DNA of 64,000 bases from a bacterium YEK0313 (GCA_000751295.2 CCMO02000001.1:62001-126000); one strand, 5' to 3'; shown: positions 41,813-51,162, counted from the first letter of the stretch. Translations and numbers: made by a program. The notes: generated by a model from the sequence alone, not told the origin.

Positions 41813-42320
41813 CGGACGGCTCCCAGGGGAACGAGGTATCGCGTGAAGTGCTAGCCTGGATTTGCCATTCCGGCTATGCCACGACCGCAGCGCGACACGC
41901 TGCGTAACGCACGAAACAACGGCAAGTTCCCGCCGTAGAACGCATATGTTCTATTCGCCAGAAGCGCGTGCCGAACCCTGCAACACTGCTTATCCGCCGA
42001 CCAGCCCATCAATGCCGCGTGTTGCTTCAATATCTGAGAAATTTCAACTGATTGACGCAAGAATTAAGCGAGGAAACAACGTCCCTCGACCAAATAGGCC
42101 ATACGGAAATTAACGCGATGGGGTTGACGGCAACGGCAAGTTACAGCATTTAAAGCAAACATCGTCGTGATAGCGCTGCGCCGCCTTTGTTAGTTCCCGG
42201 GCGTCGATAACCGGAGATCGGTGCGACAACGAGTCTGATCCGCCCCGGCGCGCGGCTCATGACCTCCAGACTGGGGACCGTAGAGACGGTATTTCCGGTA
42301 GACTTGAAAGACACATCTTC
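41813..42320 (+). promoter_or_regulatory. Long AT-richer leader region of the cold-shock operon
   Basis: 508 bases, visibly less GC-rich than the surroundings, without a confident gene. A promoter candidate TTGACG (42124-42129) with TTTAAA (42149-42154, 19-base spacing) or CATTTA (42147-42152, 17-base spacing) would give an untranslated leader of about 160 bases before the helicase TTG, as cold-shock mRNAs often have. A 33-codon frame (42012-42113, starting MPRVASISEKFQLID) shows protein-like composition but has no ribosome site, so I leave it uncalled. Confidence 0.5.
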
Positions 42321-43523
42321 TTGAACTCCTCTGATTTCGTTTCGCTCGGCCTTGCCGAGCCGCTCTTGCATTCTCTGAAGGATCACGGCTTTACCCGCCC
42401 GACGCCGATCCAGGCGAAAGCTATTCCTCACCTCCTCGAGGACCACGACCTGATCGGCATCGCGCAGACCGGCACCGGCAAGACCGCCGCCTTCAGCCTG
42501 CCCATCCTGCAGCACCTCAGCGAAGAGACGAGCCGCCTGCCGGCCAAGGGCGTACGTGCCCTGATCCTCGCGCCCACCCGCGAGTTGGCCCTGCAGATCG
42601 GCGATACCATCGCCAAGCTGTCCCGCCGGACCAAGCTGCGCCACACCGTCATTTTCGGCGGCGTCGGCCAGAACCCGCAGGTTCAGGCCCTGGCGCGCGG
42701 CATCGATATCCTGGTCGCGACCCCCGGCCGGCTCATCGACCTGTCGAACCAGGGCGCGGTGCGGCTCGATACCGTCACCCATCTTGTCCTCGACGAAGCC
42801 GACCGCATGCTCGACATGGGCTTCATCCATGACGTGATGAAGATCATCAACAAGCTGCCCGAGCAGCGCCAGTCGATGCTGTTCTCGGCGACCATGCCGA
42901 AAGAGGTCGCCAAGCTCGCCCGCACCATCCTGTGGGAGCCGGTAAGCGTTGAGGTGACCCCGGAAGTCGTGACTGTCGAGGCGATCGAACAGCATGTCTA
43001 CCACGTGTCGACCGCCGACAAGCGGGCACTGCTGGAGAGCCTGCTGAAGGATCCCGGCCTCGCCCGCGTCGTGGTGTTCACCCGCACCAAGCACGGGGCC
43101 AATCGCCTGGCCGGCCAGCTCGCCAAGGCGGGCATCGCGACCGATGCGATTCATGGCAACAAGAGCCAGAATGCACGCCAGCGCGCGCTGGCCCAGTTCA
43201 AGGCCGGCGACGTGCGCGTGCTGGTGGCGACCGATCTGTTCGCCCGCGGCATCGACGTCGCCGAGATCACCCATGTGGTGAATTTCGACCTGCCCAACGA
43301 ACCGGAAAGCTACGTCCACCGTATCGGCCGCACCGGCCGTGCAGGCCGGGCTGGCATTGCCTACGCTTTCTGCGATCCTTCCGAGCGCAGCTACCTGACC
43401 GCCATCGAAAGGCTGACGCGTGTACCGCTGACGGTGGTGCCGCATGCATCGCAGGCCCAGCGGCGCGACCCGCGCCCCGTGGCCAACCAAGCTCGTCCGC
43501 AGCCCAAACGCCGGGCTGCCTGA
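42321..43523 (+). CDS. rhlE: DEAD-box ATP-dependent RNA helicase (RhlE-like)
   Basis: A 400-residue DEAD-box helicase that unwinds short RNA duplexes in ribosome assembly, RNA decay and cold adaptation. All motifs are present in order: Q motif (FTRPTPIQAKAIP), I (AQTGTGKT), Ia (PTRELA), Ib (TPGR), II (DEAD), III (SAT), IV (VVFTRTK), V (ATDLFARGIDV) and VI (HRIGRTGRAG). A short basic tail follows with no extra domain. No ATG fits the conserved start. I use TTG at 42321 (MNSSDFVSLGLAEPLL), with GAAAG upstream. cspA follows after 37 bases, forming a cold-shock pair. Confidence 0.93.
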   Translation: MNSSDFVSLGLAEPLLHSLKDHGFTRPTPIQAKAIPHLLEDHDLIGIAQTGTGKTAAFSLPILQHLSEETSRLPAKGVRALILAPTRELALQIGDTIAKLSRRTKLRHTVIFGGVGQNPQVQALARGIDILVATPGRLIDLSNQGAVRLDTVTHLVLDEADRMLDMGFIHDVMKIINKLPEQRQSMLFSATMPKEVAKLARTILWEPVSVEVTPEVVTVEAIEQHVYHVSTADKRALLESLLKDPGLARVVVFTRTKHGANRLAGQLAKAGIATDAIHGNKSQNARQRALAQFKAGDVRVLVATDLFARGIDVAEITHVVNFDLPNEPESYVHRIGRTGRAGRAGIAYAFCDPSERSYLTAIERLTRVPLTVVPHASQAQRRDPRPVANQARPQPKRRAA

Positions 43524-43560
43524 CACCCCATCCCTCCACCGCCAAACATGAGGAGCTTCC

Positions 43561-43770
43561 ATGGCGACCGGGACTGTAAAGTGGTTCAACCCCCAGAAAG
43601 GCTACGGCTTCATCCAGCCCGCCGACGGCGGCAAGGACGTGTTCGTGCACATTTCCGCCGTGCAGCGCGCCGGTCTCAACGACCTGCGTGAAGGCGAGAA
43701 GGTGTCGTACGAGCTCGCCACCGACCGCCGCACCGGCAAGCAGTCGGCAGACGACCTGAAACTCGACTGA
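43561..43770 (+). CDS. csp: Cold-shock protein (CspA family)
   Basis: A 69-residue single cold-shock domain that binds single-stranded RNA/DNA and keeps mRNAs unfolded at low temperature. RNP1 is KGYGFIQP and RNP2 is VFVHISA, both intact, after MATGTVKWFNPQ. AGGAG precedes the ATG. It directly follows the DEAD-box helicase gene, a common and functionally sensible pairing, and probably shares its leader. Two hairpins follow (43795-43820 and 43827-43848), but neither has a T-run. Confidence 0.96.
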   Translation: MATGTVKWFNPQKGYGFIQPADGGKDVFVHISAVQRAGLNDLREGEKVSYELATDRRTGKQSADDLKLD

Positions 43771-43889
43771 CGCAAACGACTGATTTGGGCTCGAAGCGAC
43801 ACGTGTGAAACAGCGTCGCTGTCCTCAGGCGATCCGGCGGGGTCGCCTCGTGTGGCAGCGGCCTGACAATTCAGACCTTTGGCCTTGCA

Positions 43890-44132
43890 TCAATGGACCG
43901 TCGCGGTGGCACTTGCGAGCCCCGCGCCGATCTGTTCCAGAACGACGATTTCCGGATCCTCGTCGGCCCGCGCCGAGGAGACCGAAAGAATGATCACCCC
44001 CGGCCGTTTCCGGGCAACGAATTTGGCGACGACCTGCGCCTGTTCGTAGGTATCGAGGTAATGAACATCCTCGGCCACCATGCGAGACCCCCGCTGGACG
44101 AAGGGCACGACGGCAAAATTCCGCTGGGGCAT
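43890..44132 (-). CDS. Small hypothetical protein
   Basis: An 80-residue soluble protein that I cannot assign to a family. It begins MPQRNFAVVPFVQRGSRMVAED and contains YLDTYEQAQVVAKFVARKRPGVIILSVSSA. The beta-alpha-beta-like pattern suggests a small fold. There is no signal peptide. The ATG at 44132 has GGGGGAG seven bases upstream, which rules out the longer frame from 44198. It lies downstream of ileS on the same strand (257 bases) and convergent with csp. Coding seems likely from the ribosome site and normal codon use. Confidence 0.65.
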   Translation of the reverse strand: MPQRNFAVVPFVQRGSRMVAEDVHYLDTYEQAQVVAKFVARKRPGVIILSVSSARADEDPEIVVLEQIGAGLASATATVH

Positions 44133-44353
44133 GGCCTGCTCCCCCTGAGATGACAGGGGAGAGTATAAGCCCGAAGCCGAGCGGCTGTGATCGGGCATCT
44201 CCCCATCGTGTCATTCCCTATACGCGCCGCATGCAGGGCTTGCGCCCGGCAGCACTTATCGCGGCCGGCGGGGCTGGCCCTGTCTCGAAGCGACCCCGGC
44301 CAGCGCCTTCCAGCAGCCGTCGGCCGCCTACCGCGCCGGGCCGGAAGCGAAGC

Positions 44354-44375
44354 GGACGCCGGATGTCCGGCGTCC
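44354..44375 (-). terminator. Strong hairpin after ileS
   Basis: GGACGCCGG (44354-44362) pairs perfectly with CCGGCGTCC (44367-44375), loop ATGT, 14 bases beyond the ileS stop. The minus-strand tail GCTTCGCTTCC is only moderately T-rich, so termination may be incomplete. Confidence 0.55.
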
Positions 44376-44389
44376 TCGCCGCGACCGTA

Positions 44390-47299
44390 TCAAAGGGCGT
44401 GGCGCGCCTTCCATTCATGCATCGCCTGCGCGTCGCGCGGCGTGATGTCGGGATAGGCGGGATCGGCGGTCTCCGGGTCGAAATATTTCCAGCTCCGGGC
44501 GCATTTGACGCCCGGCGCCTTGACCGGCACGACCGCGACGCCCTTCACCTCGTCGAGGCGGAAGGCGTCCGCCGGCCCCTCGCCCGCTGCGATGGTCGCG
44601 CCGGAAGTGATCGCGACCTCGGCCATGTCGATGCCTTCGAGGGCGGCGGCGAGATCGGCATCGGCCACGTGGATGACCGGCGCCGCTTCCAGCGACGATC
44701 CGAGCCGCTTGGCTGCCCGCTCGACCTCAAGCGCGCCGGTGACGACGCGCCGGACCTTGCGGATCTTGTCCCATCTCGCCGCCAGGTCCGGCGCGAGCCA
44801 GGCCGGGTCGGCGGCATAGAAGCCTGCGAGATGAACGCTGCCCTCGCGGCCATAGCGCTCCCACCAGGCCTCTTCCGTGGTGAAGGAAAGGATCGGCGCG
44901 AGCCAGGTCGCGACCGCGCGGAACAGTTCCTCGATGACCGCAAGGGCCGTCCGGCGCACCGGCGAGGAATAGGGATCGCAGTAGAGCGTGTCCTTGCGCA
45001 CGTCGAAATAGAAGGCCGAGAGATCGACCGTCATGAAGTGGCTCAGCAGCGCGAAGACCTTCTTGTAGTCGTAGGCGCGATAGGCCTCGTGCACCGCCGG
45101 CGACAGTTCGGCGAGCCGGTGCAGCATCAGCTGCTCCAGCTCCGGGATACCGCTTGCCGGCAGAGGCGCGCCGTCGTGATGCTTCAGGGCGCCCAGCATC
45201 CAGCGGATCGTGTTGCGCAGCTTGCGATAGGTGTCCGAGGTGGTCTGCAGGATCTCCTTGCCGATGCGCAGATCGTCGGAATAGTCGGAGGCCGCGACCC
45301 ACAGCCTCAGGATGTCCGCGCCGGACTGCTTGATGACGTCCTGCGGCGCCACGGTATTGCCGAGCGACTTGGACATCTTGCGGCCGTCGCCGTCCAGCAC
45401 GAAGCCGTGCGTCAACACGACGTCGTAGGGCGCCCGACCGCGCGTGCCGCAGCTTTCCAGAAGCGAGGAGTGGAACCAGCCGCGATGCTGGTCCGAGCCT
45501 TCCAGATACATGACCGTGTCGTTGCCGCCGTCGACCTTGCGCTTCAGCCCGGCGAAGTTCGGGAAGGCCTGCGGATCCTCGAGCGTGAAGGCGTGGGTGG
45601 AACCGGAATCGAACCAGACGTCGAGCACGTCGTCGATCTTGTCCCAATCCTTCGGATCATATTCGGGCTGGAGGAAGCGCGCGCCGTCGGCCGAAGCGAA
45701 CCAGGCATCCGCGCCCTCCTGCGTGAAGGCGTCGCGGATGCGGTGGTTGACGACCTCGTCCTTCAGGATCTCGTTCGTGCCCTTCCTGACGAAGACGGCG
45801 ATCGGCACGCCCCAGGCACGCTGGCGCGAGACCACCCAGTCCGGGCGGTTCTCGATCATGCCGTTGATGCGGTTCTCGCCCGAGGCCGGCACCCATTCGG
45901 TGTCGCGGATCGCCTTCAGCGCGCGCTCGCGCAGCGTCGTGCCGTCCGCATAGGGCTTGTCCATCGCAATGAACCATTGCGGCGTGTTGCGGAAGATCAC
46001 CGGCTTCTTCGAGCGCCAGGAATGCGGATAGGTATGCTTCAGCCGGCCGCGCGCGACGAGCCGGCCGGCCGCGGCAAGCGCCTCGATCACGGCGCCGTTG
46101 GCATCGCCCTTGTCGCCCTTGTCGGTGATCACCTGGCGCCCGGTGAAGCCCGGCGCCTCTTGCGTGAAGCGGCCATCGCCATCGACGGTATAGGGAATCG
46201 CCGTGTCGATGCCGCGCGCGGCAAGCGCCCGGCCATTGGCCATCCAGATGTCGAAGTCCTCCCGGCCATGGCCGGGAGCGGTATGGACGAAGCCGGTGCC
46301 GGCATCGTCGGTGACATGATCGCCGTCGAGCATCGGCACGTCGAAATCGTAGCCCTGGCCGCGCAGCGGGTGGGCCGCGGTATAGCCGGCAAGCTCGGCC
46401 GCGGCGACATCGCGCAGCCGCGCGAAACCCTCGACCTTGGCTGCCTTGAACATGTCGGCGGCGAGCTTGTCGGCGACGACATATTTGGCGCCGACCCTTG
46501 CCCAATTCGTCTCCGGCGCGGCCGTGACCTCATAGAGGCCGTAGGCGACACGCTTCGAATAGGAAATCGCCCGGTTGCCGGGGATGGTCCAGGGCGTGGT
46601 CGTCCAGATGACCACGGCGAAATCCTGGCCGAGGACCGGGAAGGCGGCGAAGATCGTGTCGCTCTGGTAGTCGTGATATTCGACCTCGGCCTCGGCCAGC
46701 GCCGTGCGCTCGACCACCGACCACATGACCGGCTTGGACCCGCGATAGAGCTGGCCGTCGGCCGCGAACTTCATCAGTTCGGTGGCGATCTGCGCCTCCG
46801 CCGCGAAGCTCATGGTCTGGTAGGGATGATCCCAGTCGCCGATCACGCCGAGCCGCTTGAACTCGCCGCGCTGGACGTCGAGCCAATGGCTGGCGAAAGC
46901 CCGGCACTCCTTGCGGAACTCGACGATGGGCACGTCGTCCTTGTTCAAGCCCTTGGCCCGGTACTGCTCCTCGATCTTCCACTCGATCGGCAGGCCGTGG
47001 CAGTCCCAGCCGGGGACATAGTCGCTGTCGAAGCCCGCCATCTGCTGCGACTTCGTGACCATGTCCTTCAGGATCTTGTTGAGGGCGTGGCCGATATGGA
47101 GGTGGCCGTTGGCATAGGGCGGGCCGTCATGCAGCACGAAGCGCGCACGTCCCCTCGCCTCGCGCCTCAGCCGGCCATAGAGGTCCATCGCCTCCCAGGC
47201 CTTGAGGATCTCGGGCTCCTTCTCCGGCAGGCCGGCGCGCATCGGAAAGGCCGTCTCGGGCAGCAGCAGCGTCTTCGAATAGTCAAAGGGTTCGGACAT
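44390..47299 (-). CDS. ileS: Isoleucyl-tRNA synthetase
   Basis: A 969-residue class I synthetase charging tRNA-Ile, with an editing domain against valine. HIGH is in YANGHLHIGHALNK near residues 60-75, KMSKS in DGDGRKMSKSLGN, and the editing core in TTPWTIPGN and GTGFVHTAPGHGREDF. The C-terminal zinc ribbon found in E. coli is eroded: only the first Cys of KCARSWKYF is kept and the second pair is replaced. This variant occurs, to my knowledge, in related alphaproteobacteria. The ATG at 47299 (MSEPFDYSKTLLLP) is preferred; another in-frame start lies 18 bases upstream. A long opposite-strand frame is a shadow. No T-box is seen upstream. Confidence 0.97.
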   Translation of the reverse strand: MSEPFDYSKTLLLPETAFPMRAGLPEKEPEILKAWEAMDLYGRLRREARGRARFVLHDGPPYANGHLHIGHALNKILKDMVTKSQQMAGFDSDYVPGWDCHGLPIEWKIEEQYRAKGLNKDDVPIVEFRKECRAFASHWLDVQRGEFKRLGVIGDWDHPYQTMSFAAEAQIATELMKFAADGQLYRGSKPVMWSVVERTALAEAEVEYHDYQSDTIFAAFPVLGQDFAVVIWTTTPWTIPGNRAISYSKRVAYGLYEVTAAPETNWARVGAKYVVADKLAADMFKAAKVEGFARLRDVAAAELAGYTAAHPLRGQGYDFDVPMLDGDHVTDDAGTGFVHTAPGHGREDFDIWMANGRALAARGIDTAIPYTVDGDGRFTQEAPGFTGRQVITDKGDKGDANGAVIEALAAAGRLVARGRLKHTYPHSWRSKKPVIFRNTPQWFIAMDKPYADGTTLRERALKAIRDTEWVPASGENRINGMIENRPDWVVSRQRAWGVPIAVFVRKGTNEILKDEVVNHRIRDAFTQEGADAWFASADGARFLQPEYDPKDWDKIDDVLDVWFDSGSTHAFTLEDPQAFPNFAGLKRKVDGGNDTVMYLEGSDQHRGWFHSSLLESCGTRGRAPYDVVLTHGFVLDGDGRKMSKSLGNTVAPQDVIKQSGADILRLWVAASDYSDDLRIGKEILQTTSDTYRKLRNTIRWMLGALKHHDGAPLPASGIPELEQLMLHRLAELSPAVHEAYRAYDYKKVFALLSHFMTVDLSAFYFDVRKDTLYCDPYSSPVRRTALAVIEELFRAVATWLAPILSFTTEEAWWERYGREGSVHLAGFYAADPAWLAPDLAARWDKIRKVRRVVTGALEVERAAKRLGSSLEAAPVIHVADADLAAALEGIDMAEVAITSGATIAAGEGPADAFRLDEVKGVAVVPVKAPGVKCARSWKYFDPETADPAYPDITPRDAQAMHEWKARHAL

Positions 47300-47608
47300 C
47301 GGTCTCGACCGGATCAAGCGGCGGCCAGCGCCGCGCGTGGAAAAGGCGTTCGTCTTGGCTGAAAGAACCCGGACCTCCGGGCGCGCGTCACCGCGGCCTT
47401 GGGGAGGCCGGGCCGGTAATTCGCGAGGCGGCCGATGCCGCAGGGCGCAGACGACGGAGCATGCGGTCTCTTAAGGGGAAGAGGGCAGCCATGGCAAGCG
47501 CTTCGCGCGGCGACCGCCGGACGCCCGCTGGCGGCGAGCGCCGTCCCCGCCCCCAAAAAGACGAGGCGGCCCGAAGGCCGCCTCGTCCCGATCATCGTAT
47601 CGTCGCGC
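47300..47608. other. ileS / gcvPB intergenic region
   Basis: 309 bases. The right part contains the gcvPB terminator (47555-47587). The rest must hold the ileS promoter, but I find no clear -35/-10 pair and no convincing small gene or structured RNA. Confidence 0.4.
47555..47587 (-). terminator. Intrinsic terminator of the gcv operon
   Basis: On the minus strand a perfect 12-bp stem GACGAGGCGGCC/GGCCGCCTCGTC (47576-47587 with 47560-47571), tetraloop TTCG, then TTTTT (47555-47559). It lies 21 bases after the gcvPB stop. Confidence 0.95.
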
Positions 47609-49177
47609 CTATTCGGCGGCCGCGGCGTAGGGCGCCGGGGCGGTCCAGCGCAGCACCGGATTGCGCGCGGCCCGCGTCTCGTCGAGACGCCGGCGCGGAG
47701 CATGGTAGGGAGCTCCCTTGAACCGCTCGACCTCGCCCTTGACCGCGCTCATGGCGAGATCGCGCAGGGTGGCGATGAACAGGTCGAGGGAGGCCTTCGA
47801 TTCCGATTCGGTCGGCTCGATCAGCATGGCGCCGTGGACGACAAGCGGGAAATACATGGTCATCGGGTGGTAGCCCTCGTCGATCATCGCCTTGGCGAAA
47901 TCGAGCGTGGTGACGCCGGTGTCCTTCAGCCAGGTATCGTCGAACAGCGCCTCGTGCATGCAGGGCTGATCGCCGAAGGGCAGGCTCATCAGGTCCGACA
48001 GGCTGGCCCTGATGTAATTGGCATTGAGCACGGCGTCTTCGGAGGCCTGCTTCATGCCATCGGCGCCGTGCGACAGCATATAGGCGAGCGCCCGCACGAA
48101 CATGCCCATCTGGCCGTGGAAGGCGGTCATGCGGCCGAACGGCTTCTCGCCCTTGGCGATGCCGCTCGCTTCCTCGACCAGCTCGAAACGCTCGCCGGCA
48201 TGGACGAAGGGATAGGGCACGAAGGCGGCGAGCCGCTCCGACAGCACCACCGGACCGGCACCCGGGCCACCGCCGCCATGAGGCGTCGAGAAGGTCTTGT
48301 GCAGGTTGATGTGCATGGCGTCGACGCCGAGGTCGCCGGGCCGCGCCTTGCCGACGATGGCGTTGAAATTCGCGCCGTCGCAGTAGAAATAGGCGCCTGC
48401 CTCGTGGATCGCGGCCGCGATCTCGACGATCTCCTTCTCGAAGATGCCGCAGGTATTCGGGTTGGTCAGCATGATCGCGGCGACGTCGGGCGTCAGCGCC
48501 GCCTTGACGTCGGCGACGTGCACCGTGCCGTCGGCCTGGGCCGGCACCGCCTTCACCTCGAAGCCGATGAGCGCGGCGGTCGCCGGATTGGTGCCGTGCG
48601 CCGATTCCGGCACCAGCACGATCTTGCGGTGGCCCTCGCCCCTGGCCTCGAGCGCGGCCTTGATCGCCATCATGCCGCACAGTTCGCCGTGCGCGCCCGC
48701 CTTCGGGCTCATGGCGACCGCCGGCATGCCGGTCAGTTCCTTCAGATAGTGCGCGAGCCGGTCGATCAGTTCGAGCGCGCCCTGCACGGTCGACTGGGGC
48801 TGCAGCGGATGGACGTCGCCGAGCCCCGGCAGACGTGCCATCTTCTCGTTGAGGCGCGGATTGTGCTTCATCGTGCAGGAGCCGAGCGAGAAGAGCCCGG
48901 TGTCGATGCCGAAATTCTTCTGGCTGAGCCGCACGTAGTGACGCATCGTCTCCGGCTCGGACAGGCCGACGAGGCCGATCGCGCCCTCGCGCGCAAGGCC
49001 GCCGAGGCGAGACGTGGCGGCTTTCGGCTCGGGCAGGTCGACGCCGGTGGTCTCGGCGCGGCCGATTTCGAACAGCAGCGGCTCTTCGATCTCCAAGCCG
49101 TAATTGCCGGTGAAGGTCGGATGGGCTTGGGCCGAGGCGTCGCCTGCGGCGGTGGGGCGGCCCTGACGGTTCATCAT
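47609..49177 (-). CDS. gcvPB: Glycine dehydrogenase (decarboxylating) subunit 2
   Basis: A 522-residue PLP-binding half of a split P-protein of the glycine cleavage system. The PLP lysine is near residue 294 in NLHKTFSTPHGGGGPG. SLGSCTMKHNPRLNE and NPNTCGIFEKEI are the family blocks, and PTESESKASLD lies toward the end. With gcvPA it decarboxylates glycine and passes the aminomethyl group to GcvH lipoate. Last gene of gcvT-gcvH-osmC-gcvPA-gcvPB. Two adjacent ATGs (49177, 49174) are possible starts. Most Rhizobiales I know of carry a fused GcvP, so the split form is noteworthy. Confidence 0.96.
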   Translation of the reverse strand: MMNRQGRPTAAGDASAQAHPTFTGNYGLEIEEPLLFEIGRAETTGVDLPEPKAATSRLGGLAREGAIGLVGLSEPETMRHYVRLSQKNFGIDTGLFSLGSCTMKHNPRLNEKMARLPGLGDVHPLQPQSTVQGALELIDRLAHYLKELTGMPAVAMSPKAGAHGELCGMMAIKAALEARGEGHRKIVLVPESAHGTNPATAALIGFEVKAVPAQADGTVHVADVKAALTPDVAAIMLTNPNTCGIFEKEIVEIAAAIHEAGAYFYCDGANFNAIVGKARPGDLGVDAMHINLHKTFSTPHGGGGPGAGPVVLSERLAAFVPYPFVHAGERFELVEEASGIAKGEKPFGRMTAFHGQMGMFVRALAYMLSHGADGMKQASEDAVLNANYIRASLSDLMSLPFGDQPCMHEALFDDTWLKDTGVTTLDFAKAMIDEGYHPMTMYFPLVVHGAMLIEPTESESKASLDLFIATLRDLAMSAVKGEVERFKGAPYHAPRRRLDETRAARNPVLRWTAPAPYAAAAE

Positions 49178-49288
49178 GATCTCGCGTCCTTCAATTCGAC
49201 GGCCGAATGGGGTTCGCCTGGCAGGGATGCCGGCATATTGGATTGCTCATCTCGCCGCGGCGGCCGCAGCGCCGGTCCAGCACCGTCC

Positions 49289-50647
49289 TCATGCCAGCGC
49301 CGCCTGAAGCGCCGCAACGAAGGCCGCGCGGTCCTCGTCGGTGTTCACTTCGGTGCTGGCGACGATGATCAGGTCCTTCTCGGCCTTGTCCGAGGGCCAG
49401 AGCCGCGAGGCCGGCACGCCGGCGAGCACACCCTTCGCCGCCATCTTTTCGACGACCGCAGCGGCATCGCCAGCAACCCGGATGGTGAATTCGTTGAAGA
49501 AGCTCTTGTTGAGAAGCTGGACGCCCTTCACCCCGTCCAGCCGGTCCGCGAGATCGCAGGCATTGGCGTGATTGGTCGCAGCAAGGCGCCTGAGGCCCGC
49601 CTCGCCGAGCAGGCTGAGGTGGATGGTGAAGGCAAGGCACATCAACCCGGAATTGGTGCAGATGTTGGAGGTCGCCTTCTCCCGGCGGATATGCTGCTCG
49701 CGCGTCGACAGGGTCAGAACGAAACCGCGCCGGCCTTCGGCATCGACGGTCTCGCCGCAGAGCCGGCCCGGCATCTGGCGCACGTATTTCGACCGGGTGG
49801 CGAACAGGCCGACATAGGGCCCGCCGAAATTCAGGCCGACGCCGATCGACTGGCCCTCGGCGACCACGATATCGGCGCCCATGGCGCCGGGCGAGGTCAG
49901 CGCACCGAGCGACACGACCTCGGTGACGACGGCGATCAGCAGGGCGCCCGCGCCCTGCGCCTTCTCGGCGATCGCCCTCAGGTCGTGCAGATTGCCGAAC
50001 ACGTCGGGCGTCTGGATGACCACGCAGGAGGTCTCGCCGTCGATGGCGTCGGCCACTGCCTTGAGGTCCGCGCCGGCATCGCCGGGATTGGGCTTGAGCG
50101 ACACGATCCGGTCGGAGGCCATGCGCGACACGGTCTCGATCGTGTCGCGGTAGTGCGGATGCAGGTTGCCGGCGAGGATCGCCTTGTTGCGCCGGGTCAC
50201 GCGGTGCGCCATCAGCACCGCCTCGGCCGCACCGGTCGAGCCGTCATACATGGAGGCATTGGCCACATCCATGCCGGTCAGCAGCGCGACCTGGGTCTGG
50301 AACTCGAACAGATATTGCAACGTGCCCTGGGCGATTTCCGGCTGATAGGGCGTATAGCTCGTCAGGAATTCGGAGCGCTGGATCAGATGGTCGACACTGG
50401 CCGGCACGTGGTGCTTGTAGGCACCCGCCCCGACGAAGAAGGGAACCGAGGAGGCCGGCACGTTCTTCGCCGCCATCGCGCCCATGATCCGCTCGACCTC
50501 GATCTCGCCCTTGGCGGTCGGCAGGTCGGCAAGGCCGGTCATCAGCTTGCCCTTGGGCACATTGGCGAAGAGCTCGTCGACCGAAGCGGCGCCGATCTTG
50601 GCGAGCATGTCGGCGCGGTCTTCGGCGGTCAGCGGCAGGTAGCGCAT
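49289..50647 (-). CDS. gcvPA: Glycine dehydrogenase (decarboxylating) subunit 1
   Basis: A 452-residue non-PLP half of the split P-protein, forming an alpha2beta2 enzyme with GcvPB. It starts MRYLPLTAEDRADMLAKIG, typical of GcvPA. FVGAGAYKHHVPASVDHLIQ, SYTPYQPEIAQGTLQYLFEF and NASMYDGSTGAAEAVLMA are diagnostic. The PLP lysine is absent, as expected. It lies 17 bases after osmC and 111 before gcvPB. Confidence 0.96.
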   Translation of the reverse strand: MRYLPLTAEDRADMLAKIGAASVDELFANVPKGKLMTGLADLPTAKGEIEVERIMGAMAAKNVPASSVPFFVGAGAYKHHVPASVDHLIQRSEFLTSYTPYQPEIAQGTLQYLFEFQTQVALLTGMDVANASMYDGSTGAAEAVLMAHRVTRRNKAILAGNLHPHYRDTIETVSRMASDRIVSLKPNPGDAGADLKAVADAIDGETSCVVIQTPDVFGNLHDLRAIAEKAQGAGALLIAVVTEVVSLGALTSPGAMGADIVVAEGQSIGVGLNFGGPYVGLFATRSKYVRQMPGRLCGETVDAEGRRGFVLTLSTREQHIRREKATSNICTNSGLMCLAFTIHLSLLGEAGLRRLAATNHANACDLADRLDGVKGVQLLNKSFFNEFTIRVAGDAAAVVEKMAAKGVLAGVPASRLWPSDKAEKDLIIVASTEVNTDEDRAAFVAALQAALA

Positions 50648-50664
50648 GAGGCGTCAGGTCCAGT

Positions 50665-51147
50665 TCAGGCGATGATCGGATCGGAGGCTTCGACCACGAC
50701 CTCGGCACGGACCGAGTTCGCGATGTAGCACTCCTCATGGGAGCGGTGATGCAGGTGGTCGATGTCGGCGCGGCTCGGCAGGCGGTCGCCGGAGAAGGTC
50801 ACGACCGGCCGCAGCGTCACGGCCGAAACGTAGAGCTTGTCCTTCTCGTTCGGGCTCATGACGCCTTCCGCCTTGTCGACATAGGCATCCACGCGGAAAC
50901 CCTCCTTGGCCGCGAAGGCCAGGAAGAACAGCATGTGGCAGGACGAGACGGAGGCGACCAGCGCCTCCTCCGGGTCGACCGCGTCCTCACGGGAGAACGG
51001 CACGCGCACGCTCGACGGCGCCGACGAGGCCGGCACCGCGACGCCGCCGTCGAAGCGCCAAACATGCGCCCGCGAATAGCGGTTGTCGGTGAAGACGGCG
51101 GCCGCCTCCCGGTTCCAGGCGACCTCGGCGGTGTAGCTGTGCGCCAT
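50665..51147 (-). CDS. OsmC/Ohr-family thiol peroxidase-like protein
   Basis: A 160-residue OsmC-fold protein that reduces organic hydroperoxides with two redox cysteines. Cys70 is in ASVSSCHMLFFLAF and Cys140 in SHEECYIANSV, both in the conserved places. The C-terminal NSVRAEVVVEAS fits the family. Its position is odd: it sits inside the gcv operon, 15 bases after gcvH and 17 before gcvPA, so it is expressed with glycine cleavage enzymes under the glycine riboswitch. A link to protection of lipoyl or folate intermediates is possible but not shown. Confidence 0.93.
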   Translation of the reverse strand: MAHSYTAEVAWNREAAAVFTDNRYSRAHVWRFDGGVAVPASSAPSSVRVPFSREDAVDPEEALVASVSSCHMLFFLAFAAKEGFRVDAYVDKAEGVMSPNEKDKLYVSAVTLRPVVTFSGDRLPSRADIDHLHHRSHEECYIANSVRAEVVVEASDPIIA

Positions 51148-51162
51148 GACCTGCGCCCCGTG

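Noticed and set aside
41862..42113. 83-codon frame in the leader of the cold-shock unit
   Set aside because: First half is low-quality sequence without a ribosome site; only the last 33 codons look protein-like. Kept as a remark, not a gene.
44150..47362. 1,070-codon open frame on the plus strand opposite ileS
   Set aside because: It is antisense to a clear, full-length IleRS. In high-GC codon-biased genes the opposite frame stays open. Composition (Arg/His/Asp/Gly-rich) is typical of such shadows and no domain is seen.
47300..47554. T-box or other leader RNA before ileS
   Set aside because: No T-box sequence or antiterminator pair; T-boxes are not expected in this lineage.
47435..50728. 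1,097-codon open frame opposite gcvPB/gcvPA
   Set aside because: Spans two convincing genes and their gap on the other strand, with Asp/His/Arg-rich composition and no ribosome site. A GC-driven artefact.
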